Shown: piece after piece, positions 1 through 7,977 of the stretch | Numbering within the stretch: the first letter of the stretch is position 1 | How the letters are laid out: each line of letters starts with the position of its first letter | Origin: an uncultured Eubacterium sp. | Lineage (GTDB): Bacteria > Bacillota > Clostridia > Oscillospirales > Acutalibacteraceae | Reading direction: 5' to 3' | Assembly: GCA_900539325.1 (NCBI GenBank) | Contig: UQCC01000002.1 | Span: 1 to 64,000 of the forward strand | Length of the DNA stretch: 64,000 nt | Notes under the pieces: generated by a model | What the model was told of the DNA's origin: nothing | Database searches by the model: none | What the model saw: the letters and a program-made list of their open reading frames with translations, nothing else | Position numbers and translations under genes: made by a program

Positions 1-976
<976 letters not shown>

Positions 977-1183
977 TGTATTAATCATTCCCTTAGGAAT
1001 GTACTAATCTTAATCATTCGAAACCTCTCAGTTCTCTCGAACCTGTCGTTTCATTACTGTTATTTATGTTCCGTAGAACATGGAGTTCAGTTACTCAATT
1101 ATCTTAATCGGGTTCCTTACTTTTTCGTCGTTGTTTAATTTTCAAGGTCCTTGCCGTCTCGCTCTCTCGCTGACGACTTGTAC
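977..1183 (-). other. rRNA operon leader
   Basis: This is the transcribed leader between the rRNA promoter and mature 16S, with no open frame of note. On the minus strand it carries a CCTTGAAAATTAAACA segment (about 1130-1150), which resembles the boxA-adjacent leader sequences seen upstream of clostridial 16S genes. That comparison is from memory. Such leaders help antitermination and 30S assembly. Confidence 0.5.
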
Positions 1184-1212
1184 ATCTTACCACCTCATTA
1201 CCCAATTGTCAA
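1184..1212 (-). promoter_or_regulatory. rRNA promoter, proximal
   Basis: On the minus strand TTGACA (1207-1212) and TAAGAT (1184-1189) are separated by exactly 17 bp. Transcription would start near 1177 and run into the leader and 16S. This is the strongest sigma-A promoter in the upstream region. Confidence 0.8.
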
Positions 1213-1261
1213 CACTTTTTTTGAAAGTTTTTTCGTCTTTGAACACCCCTCCTTGTGTTCC

Positions 1262-1290
1262 GTATAATCAGTTATTCAAACTATCTACAA
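1262..1290 (-). promoter_or_regulatory. possible distal rRNA promoter
   Basis: Minus strand TTGTAG (1285-1290), 17 bp, TTATAC (1262-1267). The match is weaker than the proximal promoter, but tandem promoters are usual for rRNA operons. Confidence 0.35.
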
Positions 1291-1348
1291 TATCTGTGTT
1301 TTTCTGAAATTTTCTACACAATATATATAAAACAGCCCCTATTTTGAG

Positions 1349-1582
1349 CTAAATCACTATCGGTTTAAAATTCAATACTTTTTCAATCTTTTTAAAAATC
1401 ATTATAATATCTTCATATTTTATTGTTATATCGAAAAATCTTATTGACTCATTTGTGACCGTCAACAGGTTTGCATTGTCATATCCCAAAGAAGCCGTGT
1501 TGTAATAAGCAACGGCTATGCCCACCAACAACACGACTACTGAAAACAACAACATATTTATTACATACTTCCTTGATTTCAC
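1349..1582 (-). CDS. small single-pass membrane protein downstream of spoIIP
   Basis: A 77-residue protein read from a GTG start with AAGGA eight bases upstream, beginning 4 bases after the spoIIP stop, so it is probably the last gene of the gpr-spoIIP operon. Residues 8-27 form one hydrophobic helix preceded by a basic N-terminus (MKSRK); the rest is a short, mixed-charge tail that would lie outside or face the intermembrane space of the forespore. I do not recognise a family. Position suggests a sporulation role, but that is inference only. It could also be a translated but non-essential remnant. Confidence 0.5.
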   Translation of the reverse strand: MKSRKYVINMLLFSVVVLLVGIAVAYYNTASLGYDNANLLTVTNESIRFFDITIKYEDIIMIFKKIEKVLNFKPIVI

Positions 1583-1586
1583 ACAA

Positions 1587-2738
1587 TCATTCCTTTACAT
1601 ACTTCTCGTTTAACAACTGCCCGAGTGCATTGCCAAACAATCTCGCCGAATAACAGGCTTCATCCAAAGTATTTGCGTCCGTACCGACTTCAAGCAGGAA
1701 CGAATAATGAGTTTCGTACATATTATACTTACGCTCTGAAAACAAAATCGGACGCATCAAACCGGGATAAAGTTCGTTAACCTTATTTTGAACCTGCAAA
1801 TCAAATTTTAGATTTTCTTCCCAATCGGGAAAATTCTTTACCCTGTTATATTCGCAACCGGATATTATCATCATTCGAGCGGCTTTTTTGCCGTTGATTT
1901 TTGCAGTCGGTTTAACCTTAGTTTTGTTTGAATATGTAATATCATCACGGTGAACATCTATCGTAACTTCTATTGACGGATACTGCTCAAGATATTTTTC
2001 TATCGTTGCACGGGAGTTGTCGTATGATTTTGTGTAATCCTTATCGTGAATGGTTCTGTCGTGAATTACATTGAAGCCTTGTTTTTCAAGATAAGCCGTC
2101 AAATCATCTCCGACACGCACCATATTCCTTGCGGAATTGTTCGACCTCGCATCGGAGCTTATATAATAACCCGTATCCAAAAGAGAATACGCCTCGGTTG
2201 TGTGCGAATGATAAATAAGGACTGTCGGTTTTGATTTATCATAAATCGTTAAATCGGAACCTTGATTGAGCAATGCTTTAATATCAGGAGAATAGAACGA
2301 TTTTGGTATCTTGGTTTGAATTTGCAAATTGCCGTACGACACGATTGTGCCACCGCCTTGATATGCTTCCTCACTTGTTTTGCCCTTTGATTTTGATTTC
2401 GTTGCTGTCTTTTTCGCCTTATTCATCAACCTTGCAATATCCGAGGGCGTCTGCTGAATATCCGTATAGTCCTTGCTGTCCTCGGCACTTATACTGTTCA
2501 TCACTGACCTTTCCTCTTCAGGTACGGTGTTAGTAGTATTCTCCTCCGCAACGGAATTACTATTTGAAAATGTTGCCTTTGCATTGTTATATATCAAAAC
2601 AGGTGATGAGAGTTTTAGCAAAGACAATGAAAATGCGGTAAGCGGTTTTTCAATCAGCGGAGAAAGATTAACGGTTATTCCAACTATTCCGAACAATATA
2701 ATAGTATTAATTATTATAATTATAATATTCTTTTTCAT
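1587..2738 (-). CDS. spoIIP: stage II sporulation protein P (peptidoglycan hydrolase)
   Basis: A 383-residue protein with an N-terminal membrane anchor (residues 4-26), a Ser/Thr-rich low-complexity linker to about residue 130, and the SpoIIP catalytic domain. The family hallmark HSHTTE is at about 177-182, IDVHRD at about 260, and LLEVGTDANT at about 350. SpoIIP degrades peptidoglycan with SpoIID and SpoIIM so that the mother-cell membrane can migrate around the forespore during engulfment. It follows gpr on the same strand with a 58 bp gap, the same order as in Bacillus and many Clostridia. The length is typical. The start is an ATG opening the lysine-plus-hydrophobic anchor. Confidence 0.95.
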   Translation of the reverse strand: MKKNIIIIIINTIILFGIVGITVNLSPLIEKPLTAFSLSLLKLSSPVLIYNNAKATFSNSNSVAEENTTNTVPEEERSVMNSISAEDSKDYTDIQQTPSDIARLMNKAKKTATKSKSKGKTSEEAYQGGGTIVSYGNLQIQTKIPKSFYSPDIKALLNQGSDLTIYDKSKPTVLIYHSHTTEAYSLLDTGYYISSDARSNNSARNMVRVGDDLTAYLEKQGFNVIHDRTIHDKDYTKSYDNSRATIEKYLEQYPSIEVTIDVHRDDITYSNKTKVKPTAKINGKKAARMMIISGCEYNRVKNFPDWEENLKFDLQVQNKVNELYPGLMRPILFSERKYNMYETHYSFLLEVGTDANTLDEACYSARLFGNALGQLLNEKYVKE

Positions 2739-2796
2739 TATAACACCATATATTAAACATTTTTACACATGTAATTATATGATGACAATGTAATCA

Positions 2797-3621
2797 TTAT
2801 CCCACAAGAGCCAACAAATCTTCAACCGACAGATTTTTTTGCAAGCAAACATTAATACCCATACCGATAAGTTTTGCACCCTGCTGACAAATTCTGTCAA
2901 TCTCACGGGGAGTGACAAAAACATCGTCATTGCCATTGCCCGAAATTATCCCGGTGCTGACAACGGTTGGTATTCCCACGGCAATGACAGGCACACCGAC
3001 AGTCGCTTTTGAAATTTCATGACGGTGATTACCTACACCCGAACCCGGAGAAATCCCCGAATCGGAAAACTGAATTGTTGTGCCGAGGCGATCTGCCGAA
3101 CTTGCCGCAAGTGCATCAACAGCGATAACACATGACGGCTTGGTTTGATTGACTACACCTTTGATGATTTCAACGGTTTCAATTCCCGTGTCACCGAGCA
3201 CTCCCGTGTTTATGCACGAAACGGGAAAAAGTGCAGGCAAGCCTATATTGCTTTCAAGATTGTCGGCTATATGACGGGTGGCAAAAATGAACGAAGAAGT
3301 TGACGGACCGAGAGAATCGGCAGTGATTCTTTTGTTGCCCAAGCCGACAACCAAAACAGAAGTTGCCGATTGCGGCATAACCGATTTGAGCACAGCCGAA
3401 AATTCATTAAGCCGTCCGTCTAAAATATCGGTGTCGTTAACAAAAGAATTTACATCAAGCACAACATACTTCCCGACAGGCTTACCGAGAGACTTGGCTC
3501 CGTTTTCGTTAATAACTTCAACGGTTGTGATATTATCATCCTCGGTAATTTTTACTCCGGACAAAGTCGTCTTTTCGTTTTCTTCATAACATTCTACTGC
3601 CAAATCTGTGCGATTTATCAC
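2797..3621 (-). CDS. gpr: germination protease GPR
   Basis: GPR cleaves the small acid-soluble proteins that coat spore DNA when the spore germinates. It is made as a zymogen in the forespore. The diagnostic N-terminal sequence NRTDLAVE is present at residues 3-10, followed by conserved GLGN and TSDSLGP-type segments and the C-terminal GMGINVCLQ end. I chose the GTG at 3619-3621 (274 residues) because a GGGGTG ribosome site lies 6 bases upstream. An in-frame TTG at 3664 would add 15 hydrophobic residues but has no ribosome site. The protein is shorter than Bacillus GPR (about 370) and similar to shorter clostridial forms. It is the first gene of the gpr-spoIIP operon, divergent from rpsT. Confidence 0.93.
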   Translation of the reverse strand: MINRTDLAVECYEENEKTTLSGVKITEDDNITTVEVINENGAKSLGKPVGKYVVLDVNSFVNDTDILDGRLNEFSAVLKSVMPQSATSVLVVGLGNKRITADSLGPSTSSFIFATRHIADNLESNIGLPALFPVSCINTGVLGDTGIETVEIIKGVVNQTKPSCVIAVDALAASSADRLGTTIQFSDSGISPGSGVGNHRHEISKATVGVPVIAVGIPTVVSTGIISGNGNDDVFVTPREIDRICQQGAKLIGMGINVCLQKNLSVEDLLALVG

Positions 3622-3680
3622 AAAAAACACCCCAAAACTCACTATTTTTACTAAAAGTATGCCCAAAAATAAAAAAATGC

Positions 3681-3709
3681 TTGCATTTTACTTAAAGTTA
3701 TGCTAATAT
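3681..3709 (+). promoter_or_regulatory. rpsT promoter
   Basis: TTGCAT (3681-3686), 17 bp, TAATAT (3704-3709), preceded by TG one base before the -10 hexamer (extended -10). Start is expected near 3716, giving a leader of about 65 bases. Confidence 0.7.
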
Positions 3710-3781
3710 AAATCAGCGTTAAAAAGAAATTAGGCAGAAATGCCTTTACATCCAGTTTCTCGATAAAGGAGTGAAAAAGAA

Positions 3782-4039
3782 ATGGCAAACATCAAATCAG
3801 CAAAGAAGAGAGTTTTAGTAAACCAAACAAAGGCTGCTAACAACAAGGCTCGTAACACAGCTCTTAAGACAGCTATCAAGAAGGCTAACACAGCTATCGA
3901 AACAAATGCTGACGATAAGGAAGTTGCAGTTAAGGACGCTGTTAAGAAGATTGACCAAGCTGCTAACCACCACCTTATCCACAAGAATTGTGCTGCAAGA
4001 AAGAAGAGCAATCTTGTTTCAAAGCTCAACAAGGCATAA
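3782..4039 (+). CDS. rpsT: 30S ribosomal protein S20
   Basis: An 85-residue, highly basic protein starting MANIKSAKKRVL, the canonical S20 N-terminus, with the family's Ala/Lys-rich three-helix composition and the C-terminal HKNCAARKKSNL segment. S20 is a primary binder of 16S rRNA in the small subunit body. The ATG follows an AAAGGAG ribosome site at 3767-3773. The gene is monocistronic: it has its own promoter upstream and a strong terminator directly after. The usual linkage of rpsT to gpr in Firmicutes is kept, although here the two genes are divergent. The codons are strongly biased, as expected for a ribosomal protein. Confidence 0.98.
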   Translation: MANIKSAKKRVLVNQTKAANNKARNTALKTAIKKANTAIETNADDKEVAVKDAVKKIDQAANHHLIHKNCAARKKSNLVSKLNKA

Positions 4040-4059
4040 GCTAATATGATAAACATTTA

Positions 4060-4085
4060 AAGGTACCGATTCGGTACCTTTTTTG
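4060..4085 (+). terminator. rpsT terminator
   Basis: Perfect hairpin AAGGTACCGA/TCGGTACCTT followed by a run of six T. It may also serve asnB on the other strand, although the T tract there is poor. Confidence 0.9.
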
Positions 4086-4092
4086 TTTTGCC

Positions 4093-5916
4093 TTAAATAT
4101 CAAATTGAACATTATATTTTTTTATCCAAGTATAAATCTGCACAATATATGCAAGCACTTGCGGACCTCGCATAAGCTGACCGTACCACGGCTCACTCAA
4201 ACTGTCGGGATTGTTCATCAAATCAGTTACGGAATTGGCATTGAGCATTTCGCAAAGCGGGCACTCTTTGTCATTCAAAACAGCTTTTACCATATCAATT
4301 ACCGCTTCGGTATATTCAGGGTTAAATGTTTTCGGATAAGGACTTTTTTTACGCCAAGTAATTGCTTCGGGCAAATCGTTTTCAAACGCTTTTCGCAAAA
4401 TTCCCTTTTCCCTGCCGTTATATGCTTTTATGCTCCACGGCATATTGTAGGCATATTCAACTATTCTGTAATCACAAAACGGCACACGAACTTCAAGCGA
4501 AGCTTCCATGCTCATTGCGTCCTTACGCATAAGAAGAGTTTGCATAAACCAATCCATATTGAGCACAAACATTTCACGCATACGCTTTTCGGTTTTGCTG
4601 TCTGTATCAAGCGTGCTCGTTTTTTTAACGGTTTGAAGATAAGCATTACGCATATATTCATCGCCGTGCGGCAAAAATCCATTTGCCAAAATGCTGTGGC
4701 GAACATCGGTTGTTCTGCTCCACGGAAAAGTATCTTCAAAAAGAATCTCTTTTCTGTGATACCACGGATAACCGCCGAAAATTTCATCCGCACATTCTCC
4801 GGACAAAGCAACCTTGTGGCTTTTGACAACCTCTTTGCAAAAAAGTAAAAGACTGCTGTCAACATCGGTAAATCCCGGGCAGCCTCGTGCAAAGGTACTG
4901 TCAACAAGTGCATCTGCTACATCACGGTTTGAAAGCACAATATTGTGATGGTCGGAATCGATGTAATCTGAAATAAGCCCAATATAGTCGCTGTCCTTGT
5001 TCGGTTGAAACAAACTTGCCTTAAAATATTTATCATTATCGACATAGTCAACGGAGTAAGTATCCAAAACATTGTTGCATTCTCCCATATAATCGGAAGC
5101 AACCTTTGAAATTATCGAACTGTCAAGACCGCCGCTTAAAAATGTGCAGACAGGAACATCGGACACAAGCTGTCGTTTGATCGAATCGGTTACAAGATAA
5201 TGTATATATTCCTGTGCCTGAGCTTCGTTGTCGGTAAAATCCGATGCTTCAAGACGCCAATATGTTCCCTCGGATATTTTTCCGTTTTTGAAGTACATAT
5301 ACGATGCCGGCGGAAGTTCGCCAATATCACGAAAAACAGTTTTGCCTATCGTTTTTGCGGGTCCGAGCATAAATATTTCGTTGAGTCCGTCCTCATTGCA
5401 AACAGGTTCTATGCCTTTAACATTAAGCAGCGTGTCGATTTTTGAAGCAAAAGCAAACAATCCGCCTTTATGCGAATAAAAAAGCGGCTTAACACCTATT
5501 CTGTCACGGCAGAGAAAAAGTTCCTCGCTGTCCGTATTGTATATTGCAAAAGCAAAAATACCGTTGAGCTTTTCGGCACAGCGCTCCTGCCAAAGGTGAA
5601 AACTTTTCAGCACGACTTCGGTATCGCATGAAGTATCAAAAATATAACCGTGAAAACGAAGCTCACGCCTTACCTCCTCGGTATTGTAAATTTCGCCGTT
5701 ATACACAATTATGTATTTGCCGAAACGCATAGGCTGTTTGCCGTTCTCAGGATCAATGATACTGAGTCGCCTGTGAATAAGAGCCGCACTTTTGCTTATA
5801 TACTCCCCTCTCTCATCCGGTCCACGCATTTTGAGTGAATTGCTCACTCTCCAAATCATTTCCTTTTCCTGTCTTAAATCAATGTTATCGCAGAGTATTC
5901 CTGCAATTCCACACAT
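4093..5916 (-). CDS. asnB: asparagine synthetase B, glutamine-hydrolysing
   Basis: Converts aspartate, glutamine and ATP to asparagine in the cytoplasm. The start was set at the ATG giving MCGIAGIL, because Cys2 is the N-terminal glutaminase nucleophile and GAGGTGAT lies just upstream. A longer reading frame upstream would bury that Cys. Residues 2-200 are the class II amidotransferase domain (RGPDERG, YNGEIYN, CDTEVVL, GVKPLFY). The synthetase domain carries the PP-loop SGGLDSS at about 261-267. At 607 residues the length is normal. The gene stands alone between rpsT and the tRNA genes and has its own promoter. Some family members build amide groups on other molecules, but nothing nearby suggests that. 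Confidence 0.93.
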   Translation of the reverse strand: MCGIAGILCDNIDLRQEKEMIWRVSNSLKMRGPDERGEYISKSAALIHRRLSIIDPENGKQPMRFGKYIIVYNGEIYNTEEVRRELRFHGYIFDTSCDTEVVLKSFHLWQERCAEKLNGIFAFAIYNTDSEELFLCRDRIGVKPLFYSHKGGLFAFASKIDTLLNVKGIEPVCNEDGLNEIFMLGPAKTIGKTVFRDIGELPPASYMYFKNGKISEGTYWRLEASDFTDNEAQAQEYIHYLVTDSIKRQLVSDVPVCTFLSGGLDSSIISKVASDYMGECNNVLDTYSVDYVDNDKYFKASLFQPNKDSDYIGLISDYIDSDHHNIVLSNRDVADALVDSTFARGCPGFTDVDSSLLLFCKEVVKSHKVALSGECADEIFGGYPWYHRKEILFEDTFPWSRTTDVRHSILANGFLPHGDEYMRNAYLQTVKKTSTLDTDSKTEKRMREMFVLNMDWFMQTLLMRKDAMSMEASLEVRVPFCDYRIVEYAYNMPWSIKAYNGREKGILRKAFENDLPEAITWRKKSPYPKTFNPEYTEAVIDMVKAVLNDKECPLCEMLNANSVTDLMNNPDSLSEPWYGQLMRGPQVLAYIVQIYTWIKKYNVQFDI

Positions 5917-5947
5917 ATAAATCACCTCAGAATATACTATGCAATTT

Positions 5948-5976
5948 AAGATAAAAATTCCATCAAAAAAAGTCAA
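5948..5976 (-). promoter_or_regulatory. asnB promoter
   Basis: Minus strand TTGACT (5971-5976), 17 bp, TATCTT (5948-5953). It lies back to back with the tRNA promoter. Confidence 0.55.
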
Positions 5977-5995
5977 AACTTTTTTAAAAAAATGC

Positions 5996-6024
5996 TTGAC
6001 ATTAAGTAGCGTTTATGATATTAT
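5996..6024 (+). promoter_or_regulatory. promoter of the tRNA-Thr/tRNA-Tyr unit
   Basis: TTGACA (5996-6001), 17 bp, TATTAT (6019-6024). Transcription would start near 6031, 13 bases before tRNA-Thr. Confidence 0.75.
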
Positions 6025-6043
6025 GTACAAGCGTTGAGGAAAC

Positions 6044-6119
6044 GCTGGTGTAGCTCAGTTGGTAGAGCAGCTGATTTGTAATCAGCAGGTCAGGGGTTCA
6101 AGTCCGTTCACCAGCTCCA
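6044..6119 (+). tRNA. tRNA-Thr (anticodon TGT), CCA encoded
   Basis: A cloverleaf of 76 bases. The acceptor stem GCTGGTG/CACCAGC is perfect, the D stem GCTC/GAGC is perfect, and the anticodon stem GCTGA/TCAGC encloses TTTGTAA with anticodon TGT. The T arm has TTCAAGT in the loop. CCA is encoded at 6117-6119. One oddity is a G-G opposition (6094 with 6106) in the middle of the T stem, next to a G-T pair. Confidence 0.95.
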
Positions 6120-6121
6120 AA

Positions 6122-6145
6122 GGGAGATAACTTCGGTTATCTCCC
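6122..6145 (+). other. spacer hairpin between the two tRNAs
   Basis: GGGAGATAAC, then TTCG, then GTTATCTCCC forms a 10-bp stem with a UUCG tetraloop. No T run follows, so it is more likely a processing or stability element than a terminator. Confidence 0.5.
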
Positions 6146-6154
6146 ATATAATAT

Positions 6155-6239
6155 GGAAGAGTTCCCGAGTGGCCAAAGGGAACAGACTGTAAATCTGTCG
6201 TCAATGACTTCGGTGGTTCGAATCCACCCTCTTCCACCA
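6155..6239 (+). tRNA. tRNA-Tyr (anticodon GTA), CCA encoded
   Basis: A class II tRNA of 85 bases with a long variable arm. The acceptor stem GGAAGAG pairs with CTCTTCC. The anticodon loop CTGTAAA holds anticodon GTA. The T arm is GGTGG TTCGAAT CCACC. The 3' CCA is encoded at 6237-6239. The last 16 bases are repeated exactly at 6370-6385. Confidence 0.97.
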
Positions 6240-6243
6240 GAAG

Positions 6244-6280
6244 AAAGAGTAATCGTTTCGGTTACTCTTTTCTTTATTTT
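6244..6280 (+). terminator. terminator of the tRNA unit
   Basis: AAAGAGTAA (6244-6252) pairs with TTACTCTTT (6262-6270), followed by T-rich sequence. Confidence 0.75.
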
Positions 6281-6295
6281 ATAGAAATTTCTTTT

Positions 6296-6385
6296 GTGGG
6301 TGGATTCGAGCCACACACTATCAATGCGACGGCTTGCGTAGCAAGCGAACTCTCGAGCATAGCTCGAGCCCACCCTCTTCCACCA
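6296..6385. repeat. tRNA-Tyr-associated inverted-repeat element
   Basis: The left end GTGGGTGGATTCGAGCC (6296-6312) is nearly complementary to the right end GCTCGAGCCCACCC (6362-6375), with 13 of 14 positions pairable. Both ends resemble the 3' half of a tRNA T arm pointing outwards. The right end continues into an exact 16-base copy of the tRNA-Tyr 3' end (6370-6385). Inside are two tight hairpins, GCTTGC-GTA-GCAAGC (6332-6346) and CTCGAGC-ATA-GCTCGAG (6352-6368). The second hairpin and the long stem compete for the same bases. Confidence 0.6.
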
Positions 6386-6387
6386 AA

Positions 6388-6428
6388 AACCTTGAAAGCC
6401 TTATAAACAGGGCGTTTCAAGGTTTTTT
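6388..6428 (+). terminator. terminator-like hairpin after the tRNA-Tyr repeat
   Basis: AACCTTGAAA (6388-6397) pairs with TTTCAAGGTT (6415-6424) and is followed by six T. Confidence 0.65.
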
Positions 6429-6557
6429 CTTTGCCTAAAATCAACCGTTTTTATACGATTTTCAAACACTTATCAAAGCAAAAAGTATTAAAAAATACTA
6501 TAAAATATCATTTAATTGTGTCAGATTTTGTGTCAGATTTTTTACCACAAAACAAAA

Positions 6558-6601
6558 AGCCTACCGCACAACAAATTGAAGTGCGATAGGCTTCTTTTTT
6601 T
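6558..6601 (+). terminator. orphan terminator hairpin
   Basis: AGCCTA-CCGCAC pairs with GTGCG-A-TAGGCT (one bulge), followed by seven T. No gene ends immediately before it, which fits decay of a former gene in this interval. Confidence 0.65.
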
Positions 6602-6739
6602 ACGGCTTAATCAGCTTACCCTTTGTCGTTTTCTTTTGCAAACACAACAATGGTATCACAATCAATGTAAATAAATTATACTTTATTGCGAATTTGTATA
6701 TTTTGCACTAAATATCCCTCTAAAAGTGGATAAAAATTG

Positions 6740-6768
6740 TTGACAAAGCATTATTGTATATGTAAAAT
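6740..6768 (+). promoter_or_regulatory. promoter of the glycerophosphodiesterase gene
   Basis: TTGACA (6740-6745), 17 bp, TAAAAT (6763-6768). Start is expected near 6775, 26 bases before the ATG. Confidence 0.75.
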
Positions 6769-6800
6769 ATTTACAGAATATTATTATAAGAGGGGTAGTT

Positions 6801-7826
6801 ATGGAAAAAACGAAAAAGAAAAATTCAAGCAAAAAGATTGCCAAAATCATTATATTAGCCATTGTTTTGATATTGCTGATTGCACTTGCATGCGTTATGA
6901 CCGTATCGGGAAAGCATCGTTCAAATCCCGAACAAATACAAAGCTATGTAACCGACAACAAGTACATACTTGACAACACAGACATATCCGGTCACAGAAG
7001 CGGAGGCGGAATTGAGCCTGAGGAAACAATGCTTGCCTTCAAAAACTGTGCGGAAAATCCGGACTTTAATATAGATGTTTTTGAGTTTGATTTGCACATT
7101 ACAAAGGACAAACAGCTTGTGCTTTTGCACGATGACACACTTGACAGAACATCAAACAGCGAGGAAATTTTCGGCGAAAAGAAAGTAAGACCCGAGGACA
7201 AAACATACGACGAATTACGCACTTTGAATATGGGTGCAAAATTTGAAACGGAGGACGGCGAAACACCGTATGCCGACCTCAATGACAATGTTCCGGATGA
7301 TTTGAAAATACTCAAATTAAACGACATTCTTGACTACCTCATCAAACAGGGCGGCGGAAAATACAAATATATTATCGAAATCAAAAACGGTGAAGATTTA
7401 GGCAAAGAAGGCGTTGACATTTTGTACAGCACCTTAAAAGAAAAAGGCATTGTTGACAAAGTGGTTTTCGGCACATTCCATAAGGAAGTGAGTGCCTATG
7501 TTGACGAAAAATATCCCGACCTTGCACGAAGCACATCAATCCCGGAGGTTCTCGACTTTTGGAAAGCCGCACTCAAGGATGACGAAGACTATGTTCCGCC
7601 TTGCAATGTTTTGCAAATTCCGTTTTGTGCCCCGTACAAAAACTTAGGTATCAATCTCGGTACCGCACAAATGATAAACTATGCACACGAGCACAATATG
7701 GCGGTGCAATATTGGACAGTAAATGACGAGGACGATATGGAATACCTGATTGATATGGGTGCCGATTGCATAATGACCGACTATCCCGACAAGCTGTACA
7801 ATATAAAAAACAATAAAAACGCATAA
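6801..7826 (+). CDS. membrane-anchored glycerophosphodiester phosphodiesterase
   Basis: Hydrolyses glycerophosphodiesters to an alcohol and glycerol 3-phosphate. A Lys-rich N-terminus and one hydrophobic helix (about residues 13-37) place the enzyme outside the membrane. The GDPD catalytic pattern is clear: GHR at 64-66 followed by EPEE, FEFD (metal-binding Glu/Asp) near 95, and HDDTLDRT near 110. The C-terminal part has YWTVND and GADCIMTDYPD. The 341-residue length fits. The ATG follows GAGGGG. The gene has its own promoter and terminator and precedes the wall teichoic acid operon. A role in recycling glycerophosphate from lipoteichoic acid or lipid head groups is plausible, but the substrate is not shown by the sequence. 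Confidence 0.9.
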   Translation: MEKTKKKNSSKKIAKIIILAIVLILLIALACVMTVSGKHRSNPEQIQSYVTDNKYILDNTDISGHRSGGGIEPEETMLAFKNCAENPDFNIDVFEFDLHITKDKQLVLLHDDTLDRTSNSEEIFGEKKVRPEDKTYDELRTLNMGAKFETEDGETPYADLNDNVPDDLKILKLNDILDYLIKQGGGKYKYIIEIKNGEDLGKEGVDILYSTLKEKGIVDKVVFGTFHKEVSAYVDEKYPDLARSTSIPEVLDFWKAALKDDEDYVPPCNVLQIPFCAPYKNLGINLGTAQMINYAHEHNMAVQYWTVNDEDDMEYLIDMGADCIMTDYPDKLYNIKNNKNA

Positions 7827-7831
7827 TTAAT

Positions 7832-7875
7832 AAACATCGGCGTAACTGTAACAAGGTTGCGGCGATGTTTTTATA
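7832..7875 (+). terminator. terminator after the glycerophosphodiesterase gene
   Basis: AAACATCG-GCG-TAAC pairs with GTTG-CGG-CGATGTTT with small bulges, followed by T-rich sequence. It separates this gene from the teichoic acid operon. Confidence 0.7.
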
Positions 7876-7878
7876 TAT

Positions 7879-7894
7879 TCGATGATTACATCGA
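7879..7894. promoter_or_regulatory. palindrome upstream of the teichoic acid promoter
   Basis: TCGATG-ATTA-CATCGA is a 6-bp-arm inverted repeat 24 bases before the -35 of the operon promoter. It could be an operator; no regulator is known. Confidence 0.3.
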
Positions 7895-7917
7895 ACACAG
7901 ACATATAAATGCATATA

Positions 7918-7946
7918 TTGATTTATTATAAGTTATATGTTATAAT
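7918..7946 (+). promoter_or_regulatory. promoter of the wall teichoic acid operon
   Basis: TTGATT (7918-7923), 17 bp, perfect TATAAT (7941-7946). Start is expected near 7953, 25 bases before the first ATG. Confidence 0.75.
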
Positions 7947-7977
7947 TTATAGGTTAAAATATATAAAGAGGTTTGGC

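Larger units (their letters stand above)
6386..6739. other. non-coding interval with terminators, no convincing gene
   Basis: The interval contains two plus-strand terminator-like hairpins (annotated separately) and a short direct repeat, TGTGTCAGATTT, at about 6517-6540. On the minus strand the direct repeat reads as the peptide LTQNLTQ followed shortly by a stop. This is at most a remnant of the 3' end of a gene such as an integrase next to a tRNA attachment site. The rest is AT-rich and I see nothing else in it. Confidence 0.4.

Noticed and set aside
4105..4848. A 247-codon plus-strand frame inside asnB
   Set aside because: It is the antisense shadow of a conserved enzyme domain, has no ribosome site and no recognisable motif.
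6137..6373. A 78-codon minus-strand frame with GWIRTTE-like sequence
   Set aside because: This is the well-known artefact of reading the antisense of a tRNA 3' end; the DNA is tRNA-Tyr plus the repeat element.
6517..6540. Short direct repeat as the start of a CRISPR array
   Set aside because: Only two copies without spacers of regular size, and no cas genes anywhere in the window.
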